From Bacillota bacterium (GTDB lineage Bacteria; Bacillota; Sulfobacillia; UBA3575; DUQP01): 40,941 nucleotides of DNA. Below, in pieces: positions 33,035 to 40,885 of the stretch (positions are counted from its first letter, which is position 1; each line of letters begins with the position of its first letter). The position numbers were made by a program, and so were the translations under genes. The stretch covers positions 1 through 40,941 of the forward strand of contig DUQP01000054.1 in NCBI GenBank assembly GCA_012837735.1. Direction: 5' to 3'. Below the pieces are notes generated by a model that saw nothing but the letters and a program-made list of their open reading frames with translations, was not told the DNA's origin and did no database searches.

Positions 33035-33655
33035 ATGTATAGATTACGGCAACGTTTTTTCGATCACATCGAGGCCCATCTGGGCTTGTATGTGTTCACC
33101 ACCTTACTGGCGGCAGTGGGGATTGCCTTTGGTGCCCTGGCCGTGGAAGCGCTGGGCGCAGGGCAAAAATTAGAGCTAATCGAATACTTACAGGGTTTTC
33201 TGGGCAGTTTGGAGCTAACCGATAACGGCTACAACCCACTGGCAGCCCTGGCTTTTGCCCTGGGCATGAATCTAAAGACGATCGCCGCGATCTGGTTTCT
33301 GGGGCTGACGGTGGTGGGGGCGCCAATGGTGGCTCTGGTGGTTTTCCTGCGCGGTTTCTTAATCGGTTTTAGTGTTGGTTTGCTGGTCAGTGAAATGGGT
33401 TTCTCCGGGATATTAATCGCGTTGACCGCTGTGCTGCCACATAACCTGCTTGCGGTACCGGTTCTCATCATGGCTGCAACCAGTGCCTTCGGTTTTTCCT
33501 TTCAGCTCGTGCAAAGTCGCTTGCGCGGTGAACGCGTTTTTTACGCGCAGTTTCTTTCCTATACCGCTGTGCTCACCTGCTGTGCTTTCCTCTTGTGTTT
33601 GGCCAGCCTGTTCGAAAGTTACCTGACACCGCTTTTGGTCCGGATGGCGACATAA
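33035..33655 (+). CDS. spoIIM: stage II sporulation protein M
   Basis: A 206-residue integral membrane protein with five or so hydrophobic segments (about residues 15-38, 68-88, 95-125, 130-155 and 178-198). SpoIIM forms the DMP complex with SpoIID and SpoIIP in engulfment. Sequence marks: NPLAALAFALGMNLKTIAA and TAVLPHNLLAVPVLI (each seen in part). ATG start behind AAGGA. Position before xerD and deoB matches the Bacillus order, without the fur gene that lies there in B. subtilis. Confidence 0.93.
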   Translation: MYRLRQRFFDHIEAHLGLYVFTTLLAAVGIAFGALAVEALGAGQKLELIEYLQGFLGSLELTDNGYNPLAALAFALGMNLKTIAAIWFLGLTVVGAPMVALVVFLRGFLIGFSVGLLVSEMGFSGILIALTAVLPHNLLAVPVLIMAATSAFGFSFQLVQSRLRGERVFYAQFLSYTAVLTCCAFLLCLASLFESYLTPLLVRMAT

Positions 33656-33859
33656 ATTTCCTGAGGTGCAATAAAGGCCATGGATGCGGTTATGCTATGC
33701 CTGGACTGTCTTCAGCAGGAATTAATTGGTCGCACGGTGTAATCTGAAAGGCGACAAAATGCGCAGGTTTGGGAGTAAAGTACTCTCTTTGAGCCATAGT
33801 TCTATCAGCGGGCCCAAAAGCATAACATTAGGTAAACTGCCCTGGGGACGGTGACGACG
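33656..33859. other. spacer between spoIIM and a small ORF, no gene seen
   Basis: About 200 bp without a credible gene. A 20-codon reading from an ATG near 33681 is too short to support. No convincing promoter or hairpin terminator was found. Confidence 0.35.
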
Positions 33860-33982
33860 ATGTCGCGCCAACGGGTGGCGATTCTGGGCCGGATTGGGCT
33901 GCTGACGATAGTATTGGGTTGGACTTTAGTGCGGGTGATTACCCTGTGGGGCACCCTGGTTGCTGGCGGAGGTTTGCCATAA
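33860..33982 (+). CDS. candidate 40-residue single-pass membrane peptide
   Basis: The reading MSRQRVAILGRIGLLTIVLG starts a 40-residue peptide with a basic N-terminus and one hydrophobic helix (about residues 8-33), ending GGGLP and a TAA at 33980-33982. The SD-like GGTGA is 5 nt before the ATG; an in-frame GTG at 33851 is an alternative. In B. subtilis a small membrane-protein gene (yqzK) lies at the same place just before xerD, but sequence similarity to it is not evident. Confidence 0.5.
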   Translation: MSRQRVAILGRIGLLTIVLGWTLVRVITLWGTLVAGGGLP

Positions 33983-34091
33983 CAAGGATTTAGACGTTTT
34001 ATGTGGAAAAGATAGGATGCGCCTTTGCTCTGGAGGGAAAAACCAGGGGAAGAAGTAGCGTGAACGTTACCAATAAGAGGGGATGCGGGAC

Positions 34092-34979
34092 GTGCAGGCA
34101 TTGATCAAAGAATTTATAAACTATCTGGATGTGGAACGCGGTTTGGCCTCTAACACTTTAGAATCTTACGGCCGAGACCTGCGGCAATATTCGGAGTTTC
34201 TTGCCGGCGACGCTACCGGGTCCCTGGCGACCGCTTCCCGGGCCACAATCGTCACATATTTGTTACACCTGCAGAAACAAGGCAAGGCTACCGCCACCAT
34301 TGCCCGCCGTTTGGCGGCTTTAAAGGCCTTTTATCAGTTTTTGGTGCGGGAACAATATCTTGATCAAGATCCGACCGCCAACTTAGAATCACCCAAGCTG
34401 GAAAAACGCTTGCCGAGCGTCTTGACTGTGCAAGAAGTGGAGGCGCTTTTGCGGCAACCGGATCCCTCTGTTTCCGTTGGTTTGCGCGACCGGGCGATGC
34501 TGGAATTGTTATACGCCACTGGGATTCGCGTCTCGGAACTCGTGTCACTGGACATCGGTGATGTGAATCTGGAATTGAGTTTCTTGCGTTGTATGGGGAA
34601 AGGAGCGAAGGAGCGGATTGTACCGATGGGGAGCATGGCGATCCGGAGTGTGCGCGAGTATCTGCAAAATGGTCGCAGTCGTTTAGTGCGCCTGCCTGAG
34701 GAAACTGCCCTGTTTGTCAATCACCATGGACGCCGAATGACAAGGCAGGGATTTTGGAAAATCGTGAAAAAATACGCTAAGGACGCCAACATCAGGCAAG
34801 ATATTACCCCACACACGCTGCGACATTCCTTTGCCACCCATCTGCTTGAGAACGGCGCTGACTTGCGTTCTGTGCAGGAAATGCTGGGGCATGCCGACAT
34901 TTCCACCACTCAGATCTATACCCACCTGACACGCGGCCGTCTGAAAGAAGTGTATGCCAAAGCGCATCCGCGGGCCTGA
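34092..34979 (+). CDS. xerD: site-specific tyrosine recombinase XerD
   Basis: About 295 residues. It resolves chromosome dimers with XerC at dif. The N-terminal SAM-like domain (NYLDVERGLASNTLESYGRDL) is followed by the catalytic domain: Arg in TGIRVSELVSL, Lys near GKGAKERIVPMG, the HxxR in TPHTLRHSFATHLLENGADL (seen in part as HTLRHSFATH), the second His in LGHADISTTQIYTH, and the Tyr in that same string. The GTG at 34092 is 9 nt behind AGAGGGG; ATG 34083 is directly next to the SD site and less likely. A terminator follows. Confidence 0.95.
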   Translation: MQALIKEFINYLDVERGLASNTLESYGRDLRQYSEFLAGDATGSLATASRATIVTYLLHLQKQGKATATIARRLAALKAFYQFLVREQYLDQDPTANLESPKLEKRLPSVLTVQEVEALLRQPDPSVSVGLRDRAMLELLYATGIRVSELVSLDIGDVNLELSFLRCMGKGAKERIVPMGSMAIRSVREYLQNGRSRLVRLPEETALFVNHHGRRMTRQGFWKIVKKYAKDANIRQDITPHTLRHSFATHLLENGADLRSVQEMLGHADISTTQIYTHLTRGRLKEVYAKAHPRA

Positions 34980-35002
34980 GCGGGTTCATAACATAGCATC
35001 GT

Positions 35003-35027
35003 AAGAGCGGTCTGCCGCTCTTTTTTT
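35003..35027 (+). terminator. intrinsic terminator after xerD
   Basis: Stem AAGAGCGG (35003-35010) / CCGCTCTT (35015-35022) with loop TCTG and a seven-T tract. Confidence 0.92.
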
Positions 35028-35040
35028 GTTGGGACCGGGG

Positions 35041-35300
35041 ATTCCCAGCAGGGCGGGGTGTTTGCTCCCGGAAAACTACCAGGTTGGAGGTGGGGAGGAT
35101 GCCGGGACTGCCAGGCATTATTCATTTGCATTTCTCATTACGGCGTTTTCCTGCTCCTGCGCTGTACATCCTTGTATCGTGGGTTAGATCTCACGGGTGG
35201 TGTATTAGGAGCAATTGTGTTCAGTGCTTTGCTCGGTGTCTGGCGACCGACTGGGCACGGCCTGGGGAGCGATACAACGAGCAGGGTTGAGCCCAGCTGG
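35041..35300 (+). other. gene-poor spacer, possibly a decayed small membrane gene
   Basis: No intact, recognisable gene. A good SD site (GGAGGTGGGGAGG, 35086-35098) precedes an ATG at 35099 that reads MPGLPGIIHLHFSLRRF, but this frame loses protein-like character. A different frame further on reads GLDLTGGVLGAIVFSALLGV. Together they suggest a frameshifted membrane protein, or simply non-coding sequence. Confidence 0.3.
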
Positions 35301-35324
35301 TGACAGGGCGGTGGGCGCCCAGTC

Positions 35325-35333
35325 TGGTATAAT
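35325..35333 (+). promoter_or_regulatory. extended -10 promoter for deoB
   Basis: TGGTATAAT carries a consensus -10 (TATAAT, 35328-35333) with the TGn extension. No matching -35 lies at 17 bp; GTGACA at 35300-35305 is too far. The transcription start is predicted near 35340, about 26 nt before the ATG. Confidence 0.6.
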
Positions 35334-35365
35334 GTAGAAAGAACGCCGTGAAAGAAGGTGCTGCC

Positions 35366-36607
35366 ATGGCAACAGATATGGAACGCGCACTCTTGATTGT
35401 ACTTGATAGTATGGGGATCGGGGCTTTGCCCGATGCGGCTGAATACGGTGATCAGGGTAGTGATACGCTCGGCAATATCTGTCGAGCGGTGCCCGATCTG
35501 GCGTTGCCCAACCTGGCGGCGCTGGGGCTGGCCCGGATCACAGATTTACCATTGGGGGAGGAGGCCCAGCTTTTACCGGCCAAACGTCAACCAGGGGGCG
35601 GGTTTGGTCGCATGGCCACGGTCTCCCCGGCCAAAGACACGCTCACCGGGCACTGGGAGCTGATGGGCCTGATTACGGAACGTCCGTTTCAAACATTTCC
35701 GGAGGCTTTCCCTGAGGCGCTGATTGCGCTATTGGAGCAGGCTTGGGGTACGGTTAGCCTGGGTAACGAAGTGGCCCCAGGAACGGAGATCATCCAGCGC
35801 CTGGGGGCAGAACACATTGGCACAGGATACCCGATCATTTACACATCGGCGGACAGCGTGTTGCAAATCGCCGCCCATGAAGAAATAATTCCGGTGGCGA
35901 AGCTGTATGAGATGTGCGGTAGTGCCCGGCGGATCCTGGACGAGCACGGATTCTTTGTGGGGCGGGTGATCGCCCGCCCGTTCATAGGCGAACCGGGTCG
36001 CTTCGTGCGTACGGTAAGACGGCGCGATTTCAGCGTGCTACCGCACGGAGAGACGTTGCTGGATGTGCTGGCCAAGGCGGGCCGACATGTGCATGCGATT
36101 GGCAAAATCAAAGATATTTTCGGCGGGCGGGGCATCAGCAGCAGTCGCCCGACGCAGGGCAACCAGGATGGTATGGTCGCTTTGCGGGAAGCCCTGGACA
36201 AAATCCCGGCTGGCCTGATCTTTGCCAACCTGATCGATTTTGATATGCTGTATGGGCACCGGAATGATCCCCAGGGCTATGCCAGGGCCCTGCAGGAATT
36301 TGATGGTTTCTTGCCTGAACTATTGCAAACCCTTACTCCGAGGGAATTATTAATGATCGTGGCGGACCACGGCTGTGATCCGACAACAGAGAGTACCGAT
36401 CATTCCCGGGAATATGTGCCGCTGTTGGCGGCTTGGGGCCGCGCTGGCTCTGGCTGCGGGGGTGGCCTGGTGGACCTGGGGACACGGGAGAGCCTGGCCG
36501 ATGTGGCTGCCACTTTAGGAGAATTGTTTGGACTACCAGTTGGTCATCTAGCCGGCAGAAGTTGTGCTGCGGAATTGAGGGGGGAGCGCTTTGCTGGCGG
36601 TGAATGA
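35366..36607 (+). CDS. deoB: phosphopentomutase
   Basis: About 413 residues; interconverts ribose (or deoxyribose) 1- and 5-phosphates using two Mn ions. Alkaline-phosphatase-superfamily marks are VLDSMGIGALPDA with the metal Asp, the phospho-Thr in SPAKDTLTGHWE (near residue 91), and ADHGCDPTTESTDHSRE at the C-terminus. ATG 35366 follows AAGAAGGTG; a GTG at 35348 is less likely. Followed with overlap by the nucleoside phosphorylase whose product it uses. Confidence 0.96.
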   Translation: MATDMERALLIVLDSMGIGALPDAAEYGDQGSDTLGNICRAVPDLALPNLAALGLARITDLPLGEEAQLLPAKRQPGGGFGRMATVSPAKDTLTGHWELMGLITERPFQTFPEAFPEALIALLEQAWGTVSLGNEVAPGTEIIQRLGAEHIGTGYPIIYTSADSVLQIAAHEEIIPVAKLYEMCGSARRILDEHGFFVGRVIARPFIGEPGRFVRTVRRRDFSVLPHGETLLDVLAKAGRHVHAIGKIKDIFGGRGISSSRPTQGNQDGMVALREALDKIPAGLIFANLIDFDMLYGHRNDPQGYARALQEFDGFLPELLQTLTPRELLMIVADHGCDPTTESTDHSREYVPLLAAWGRAGSGCGGGLVDLGTRESLADVAATLGELFGLPVGHLAGRSCAAELRGERFAGGE

Positions 36608-37940
36608 ATTGATCAGGCGCAAACGGGATGGACAGGCCATTTCGGGGCCGGAAATGGAGGAGCTGATCGGGGCTTATGCCAATGGTGAGGTGCCGGATTA
36701 CCAAATGGCTGCCTGGCTGATGGCCGTCTACTTCCAAGGTTTGAGCCGGGGGGAGACTGTAGCCATGACAAGAGCGATGCTGAATTCCGGCGCTACGGTC
36801 GATATGGCGGATGTCCCGGGGATCAAGGTAGATAAGCACAGCAGTGGGGGCGTAGGCGACAAAACCAGCCTGGTGCTGCTCCCGTTGGTGGCCGCCGCCG
36901 GGGTACCGGTAGTGAAAATGGCCGGCCGCGGTCTGGGACACACGGGCGGTACGATCGACAAACTGGAGTCGGTGCCCGGCTTGCGCACAGAGTTGACGCC
37001 GCAGGAAGTGGTAACGGTGGCGGAGCGGGTCGGGCTTTGTATTGCGGCCCAGAGCAAGCAGTTGGTGCCGGCCGACGGGCGGCTGTATGCTTTGCGGGAT
37101 GTCACTGCCACGGTGGAGAGCGTGCCTTTAATTGCCGCCAGCATTATGAGCAAGAAGATTGCGGCGGGAGCGGATCGCATTCTGTTGGATGTCAAAACGG
37201 GCAAAGGAGCTTTTGCCCAGGACATGGATACAGCCCGGCAACTGGCGGAATTGATGGTGAGCATCGGCGCCGAGCTGGGGCGTACCACAGCAGCGCTGGT
37301 GACCGGGATGGATCAACCCCTGGGCTTAGCCGTAGGCAATGCTCTGGAGATGCATGAAGCGGTCATGACCCTGCGGGGCGCTGGTCCTGCTGATGTGCGC
37401 GAATTGTGCTTGGCACTGGGTGCCCTGATGTTAGCCATGGGCGGCCAGGAAACGGACTTGGCGAAAGGCCGGGCAAAATTAAAGGAATTATTATCAAGTG
37501 GTCAGGCTTTGACGGTGTTAAGGAAGATGGTTGCGGCTCAAGGCGGTGACACCGGGTTTATCGAGGCACCAGAACGGCTCCTCAGTGCCCCGGTGCGGCT
37601 GCCATTGGTGGCGGCCGAAACAGGTTATGTCTCTGAGGTGCATGCGCGCATCGTCGGTGACTGTGCGGTCAGGCTGGGGGCTGGCCGAATGCAAAAAGGG
37701 ACAAAAGTGGATCATCGGGTCGGTATCCTGCTGCATAAAAAAGTTGGTGCTCCAGTAATGAGAGGTGAATTGTTGGCGGAAGTGCATGCGGCGCAACCGG
37801 ACCGGGGGCAAGAGGCGCTTCCCCTGTTAAAAGACGCTTTTGTGATTACTGCCCAACCGCCGCAGCCTGCCGCTTTAGTGCGTGGATTTGTGACGCCGGA
37901 CGGGTTTTCACGCCAACTACCGAAAGAATTTAAGGTTTAG
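36591..37940 (+). CDS. pdp: pyrimidine-nucleoside phosphorylase
   Basis: A 449-residue enzyme of the thymidine/pyrimidine phosphorylase family that splits uridine and (deoxy)thymidine with phosphate. Family marks: VDKHSSGGVGDKTSLVLLP, KMAGRGLGHTGGTIDKLES (both seen in part), SKKIAAGADRILLDVKTG and the C-terminal hammerhead domain. TTG start behind GAGGGGGG, overlapping the deoB stop by 17 bases. Bacillus has a purine phosphorylase gene at this place, so this is a swapped salvage activity. Confidence 0.95.
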   Translation: MLAVNELIRRKRDGQAISGPEMEELIGAYANGEVPDYQMAAWLMAVYFQGLSRGETVAMTRAMLNSGATVDMADVPGIKVDKHSSGGVGDKTSLVLLPLVAAAGVPVVKMAGRGLGHTGGTIDKLESVPGLRTELTPQEVVTVAERVGLCIAAQSKQLVPADGRLYALRDVTATVESVPLIAASIMSKKIAAGADRILLDVKTGKGAFAQDMDTARQLAELMVSIGAELGRTTAALVTGMDQPLGLAVGNALEMHEAVMTLRGAGPADVRELCLALGALMLAMGGQETDLAKGRAKLKELLSSGQALTVLRKMVAAQGGDTGFIEAPERLLSAPVRLPLVAAETGYVSEVHARIVGDCAVRLGAGRMQKGTKVDHRVGILLHKKVGAPVMRGELLAEVHAAQPDRGQEALPLLKDAFVITAQPPQPAALVRGFVTPDGFSRQLPKEFKV

Positions 37941-37977
37941 GGTTGGGGTACCATATCCCCGTGAAGGAGGGGTTGAT

Positions 37978-39189
37978 ATGGTGCCGAGACTGTACCGAGC
38001 TTTGTTGGTGGCGCTCGTTTTTGCGGTTATGGTACTGCCGGCTGCGTCTGGATTGGCAGGGCCAGGGGAAGAAACTGAGTGGCTGACAAGCAGGACCCCC
38101 GGGTTCGACCTGCAGGCACCGGGAGCGGTACTGATGGATGGGACAAGTGGCCAGGTGATATTCGCCAAAGGGGCGGATGAGCCGCGCGCACCGGCCAGCC
38201 TTACAAAATTGATGACGCTGGTGTTGGTGTTTGACGCCCTGAAAGCCGGTCGGATTGGGATGGACGATGTGGTGGTTGCTAGTGAGCGAGCAAAACAGAT
38301 GGGAGGCTCCACCATCTTCCTGGATACCAATGAAAAAATCGCTCTGGAAGACCTTTTGAAAGGTGTAGCTATCTCATCAGGCAATGATGCCAGCGTTGCC
38401 CTGGCCGAGCATATCGCCGGCAGCGAAGCGGCGTTTGTGGCCATGATGAATGACAAGGCGACCAGTCTGGGGATGGAAAACAGCCACTTTGTCAACTGTC
38501 ATGGGATCGACGCCCCGGGTCATGTCATGAGCCCGATGGATGTGGCAATCCTAGCCCATTATGCAATCCAAAACCATCCCGAGCTGCTGGCCTATACCAG
38601 CATCTATGATGGCGGCTTTTTGCGACCAGGCACGAAAGAAGAATTCTGGCTGGTGAATACAAACAAGTTAGTGCGCTTTTACCCGGGCGCCGATGGCCTA
38701 AAAACCGGTTCTACAAATCAGGCCAAATATTGCGTGGCTGCTACCGCACAGCGTGAAAAAACGCGCATGATTGCGGTGATTATGGGAGCCCCGAATAGTA
38801 CCACGCGCTTTGCAGAAGCGCGGCAATTAATGGATTATGGTTTTGCCAACTATGTGACTATACCGGTTGTCCAAGCCGGTGAAGTCGTGCAGGCCGGGGT
38901 GCCGGTGGCGAAAGGCTCTCCGGCTACGGTTGACGTGGTGGCCGCCCGCGATCTATTGGTCACGATAGAAAAAGGCCGGGAACAAGCCATTGGCGAAGCG
39001 CAGGTGGAAATGGCACCTTTGTGTCCGCCGTTGCGGGACGATAGTGTGGTCGGCTCTTTGTTAGTGACAGATGATGCGGGCAATCTCCTGGGAAAGGTCG
39101 ACCTGGTGCCATGTCAAGATGTGCGGCGGGCTTCCCTGCCGTCCATGATCACGCGTGTATTGGGTTGGTTGTTTCCCTTCGTCCGCTAG
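37978..39189 (+). CDS. dacF: D-alanyl-D-alanine carboxypeptidase DacF
   Basis: A 403-residue penicillin-binding protein of the low-mass PBP5 type. A signal peptide (about residues 1-26), then the catalytic motifs SLTK (S74-K77), SGN (S134-N136) and KTG (K242-G244), a beta-rich C-terminal domain and an amphipathic C-terminal helix (VLGWLFPF) that could anchor it to the membrane. In Bacillus DacF acts in forespore cortex modification and is read into spoIIA. Here a strong terminator separates them. SD AAGGAGGGG precedes ATG 37978. Confidence 0.95.
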   Translation: MVPRLYRALLVALVFAVMVLPAASGLAGPGEETEWLTSRTPGFDLQAPGAVLMDGTSGQVIFAKGADEPRAPASLTKLMTLVLVFDALKAGRIGMDDVVVASERAKQMGGSTIFLDTNEKIALEDLLKGVAISSGNDASVALAEHIAGSEAAFVAMMNDKATSLGMENSHFVNCHGIDAPGHVMSPMDVAILAHYAIQNHPELLAYTSIYDGGFLRPGTKEEFWLVNTNKLVRFYPGADGLKTGSTNQAKYCVAATAQREKTRMIAVIMGAPNSTTRFAEARQLMDYGFANYVTIPVVQAGEVVQAGVPVAKGSPATVDVVAARDLLVTIEKGREQAIGEAQVEMAPLCPPLRDDSVVGSLLVTDDAGNLLGKVDLVPCQDVRRASLPSMITRVLGWLFPFVR

Positions 39190-39201
39190 GGCAAATTACT
39201 A

Positions 39202-39235
39202 AAGGGAGTGGTGCCGGTCACCACTCCCTTTTTTT
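39202..39235 (+). terminator. strong intrinsic terminator between dacF and spoIIAA
   Basis: A perfect 12-bp stem AAGGGAGTGGTG (39202-39213) / CACCACTCCCTT (39219-39230), 5-nt loop, followed by TTTTT. Confidence 0.95.
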
Positions 39236-39239
39236 GCCG

Positions 39240-39269
39240 GCAGGAAATCATCGTTTGACCGCAGAAGAG
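39240..39269 (+). promoter_or_regulatory. candidate sigma-H promoter of the spoIIA operon
   Basis: GCAGGAAAT (39240-39248), 12-nt spacer, GCAGAAGAG (39261-39269). It fits the sigma-H pattern RnAGGAwWW-N12-RnnGAATWW except at the T of GAAT and the final W. It starts right after the dacF terminator, as needed for separate spoIIA expression. No 0A box was clearly seen. Confidence 0.5.
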
Positions 39270-39304
39270 GGCAGGAAATTTCCGGTAGAGGGGTGCCAGG
39301 CTAG

Positions 39305-39649
39305 ATGATGGTGGAATGTCATTGGCAAGACCGGGCACTTGTGGTACGGCTACGTGGTGAGCTTGATATTGGTGGGGCTCAAGAACTGCGTGCCGTGGTA
39401 GACCCTGCCTGGGAGAACGGTGAGGCCCTGGCCATGATTTTCGATCTGAGCGGATTGACATTCATAGACAGCTCGGGTTTGGGGGCGATCCTGGGACGGT
39501 ACCGCCGGGTAGCGGAAAGTGGCGGCCGCACGATGCTGGTTGGATTGCCGGAAGGGATGCGGCGGCAACTGGAGATGGCTGGTTTATTGCGCTTGTTGCC
39601 CTTATTTGAGAGTTGCGAAGCTGCCCTGGCGGAGGGGATGGGGAAATGA
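39305..39649 (+). CDS. spoIIAA: anti-sigma F factor antagonist SpoIIAA
   Basis: A 114-residue STAS-domain protein that releases sigma-F by binding SpoIIAB. The regulatory Ser is S57 in FIDSSGLGAILG. Start at ATG 39305 or the adjacent ATG at 39308, behind AGAGGGG. The stop overlaps spoIIAB by ATGA. The gene order spoIIAA-spoIIAB-sigF is standard. Confidence 0.97.
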   Translation: MMVECHWQDRALVVRLRGELDIGGAQELRAVVDPAWENGEALAMIFDLSGLTFIDSSGLGAILGRYRRVAESGGRTMLVGLPEGMRRQLEMAGLLRLLPLFESCEAALAEGMGK

Positions 39650-40071
39650 ACAGGATGTGTTTGTCTTTTTTGAACCGGTCTGAAAATGTGGGACTGGCCA
39701 GGGTGGCAGTAGCAGCATTTGCCGCCGGGGGTGAGTTCACAGTCAGTGATTTGGAAGAAATCAAGGTGGCGGTGTCCGAGGCGGTCACGAATGCCGTCGT
39801 GCATGCCTACGGAACGGCGGACGGCGAAGTGACGGTAAGGTGCGAGTTGGGGGACGGCCGATTGGTGATCGAGGTGGAGGACAAGGGGCAGGGGATTGCG
39901 GACGTAGAACAAGCCCGCACCGCCTCCTTTTCAACTGATCCAGAACGGTTGGGGCTGGGATTCGTGTTTTTGGAATCATTTTCGGACCAGCTCGTGGTGG
40001 AATCCACCGTCGGCGTGGGGACACGGGTCAAAATGGTCAAGTTGTATCGGACGGGTGTGGAAGGGGAATGA
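39646..40071 (+). CDS. spoIIAB: anti-sigma F factor / serine kinase SpoIIAB
   Basis: A 141-residue GHKL-type ATP-binding protein that holds sigma-F inactive and phosphorylates SpoIIAA. The N-box is EAVTNAVVHAYG (about residues 45-56), the G1 box is VEDKGQGI (about 77-84), and a G2-like GLGFVFLESF follows near 105. ATG 39646 overlaps the spoIIAA stop; the upstream in-frame reading from 39613 is inside spoIIAA. The stop overlaps sigF. Confidence 0.97.
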   Translation: MNRMCLSFLNRSENVGLARVAVAAFAAGGEFTVSDLEEIKVAVSEAVTNAVVHAYGTADGEVTVRCELGDGRLVIEVEDKGQGIADVEQARTASFSTDPERLGLGFVFLESFSDQLVVESTVGVGTRVKMVKLYRTGVEGE

Positions 40072-40766
40072 GCGGGCAGCGGGATGATCTGTTTGCGCAG
40101 GCGCAAAGCGGTCAACGCTGGGCTCAGGAAGAACTGGTGAAAAAACATCTACCATTGGTCCACAGCCTGGCGGCGCGGTTTCGGGTGACCGGGATCGAAT
40201 GGGACGACTTGGTGCAAGTCGGGTGCCTGGGATTGCTAAAAGCGATCGCCCGCTTCCAACCGGAGCGCGGTTTTCAGTTCAGCACATTTGCTGTTCCCAC
40301 TATTCTAGGTGAAATGCGGGACTATCTACGCCAACAAGGCTCGGTGAAATTGGGTAGGGCGGCACAACGGTTGGTGGCGCGGGCGCGCCAGTGTGAAGAA
40401 GAACTGGCCCAAAAGGGTTTACCTGTCACTATGGCGCGTTTGGCGCAGAATGTCGGGGTGGAAACGGCCGAGCTGGTGGCTGCTTGGGAGGCTGTGCGAC
40501 AGCCGGTATCATTGCAGGGCGGAAGGGAAGCAGGACCGGCCTGGCAGGAGTTGCTGAAGGATGATGACAACGAATGGATTGAACAAGTGGGGGTGCGGGC
40601 CGCCTTGCAACGCATACCTGAGCTGGAGCGGAAAGTAATTGCCTGGCGGTTTTTTCGTGATCTAACGCAAGCGGAGGTTGGACGGCTATTGGGTTGCGAT
40701 CAGGCCACCGTTTCTCGTTTGGAACGCAGTGCTCTGGCGCTAATGCGCAAAGAGCTGGCAGAATAA
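40068..40766 (+). CDS. sigF: sporulation sigma factor SigF
   Basis: A 232-residue forespore-specific sigma factor (SpoIIAC) directing early forespore genes. Region 2 is visible as LVQVGCLGLLKAIARFQPERGFQFSTFA (in part GCLGLLKAIARF), region 3 lies in the middle, and region 4 ends with LTQAEVGRLLGCDQATVSRLERS (in part). Translation couples to spoIIAB by ATGA. A terminator follows the stop. Confidence 0.97.
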   Translation: MSGQRDDLFAQAQSGQRWAQEELVKKHLPLVHSLAARFRVTGIEWDDLVQVGCLGLLKAIARFQPERGFQFSTFAVPTILGEMRDYLRQQGSVKLGRAAQRLVARARQCEEELAQKGLPVTMARLAQNVGVETAELVAAWEAVRQPVSLQGGREAGPAWQELLKDDDNEWIEQVGVRAALQRIPELERKVIAWRFFRDLTQAEVGRLLGCDQATVSRLERSALALMRKELAE

Positions 40767-40780
40767 AAGGGCCTCCTGGC

Positions 40781-40822
40781 ACCCGGTTTGGGGAGAATCA
40801 TCTGACCAGGCCGGGTTTTTTG
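40781..40822 (+). terminator. intrinsic terminator after sigF
   Basis: ACCCGG (40781-40786) pairs with CCGGGT (40811-40816) around a 24-nt loop that contains further short pairs, and a T-rich tract (TTTTTTGTTTTG) follows. It ends the spoIIA operon. Confidence 0.75.
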
Positions 40823-40885
40823 TTTTGTATAAAGCATTTGGGGAAGGCAAAAATAAGCGTAGCCAGAACGGAGGGAGGTTTTTTG

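Noticed and set aside
37945-37962. regulatory hairpin GGGGTACCATATCCCC before dacF
   Set aside because: Only 4 bp pair before a T-T mismatch; too weak to support a function.
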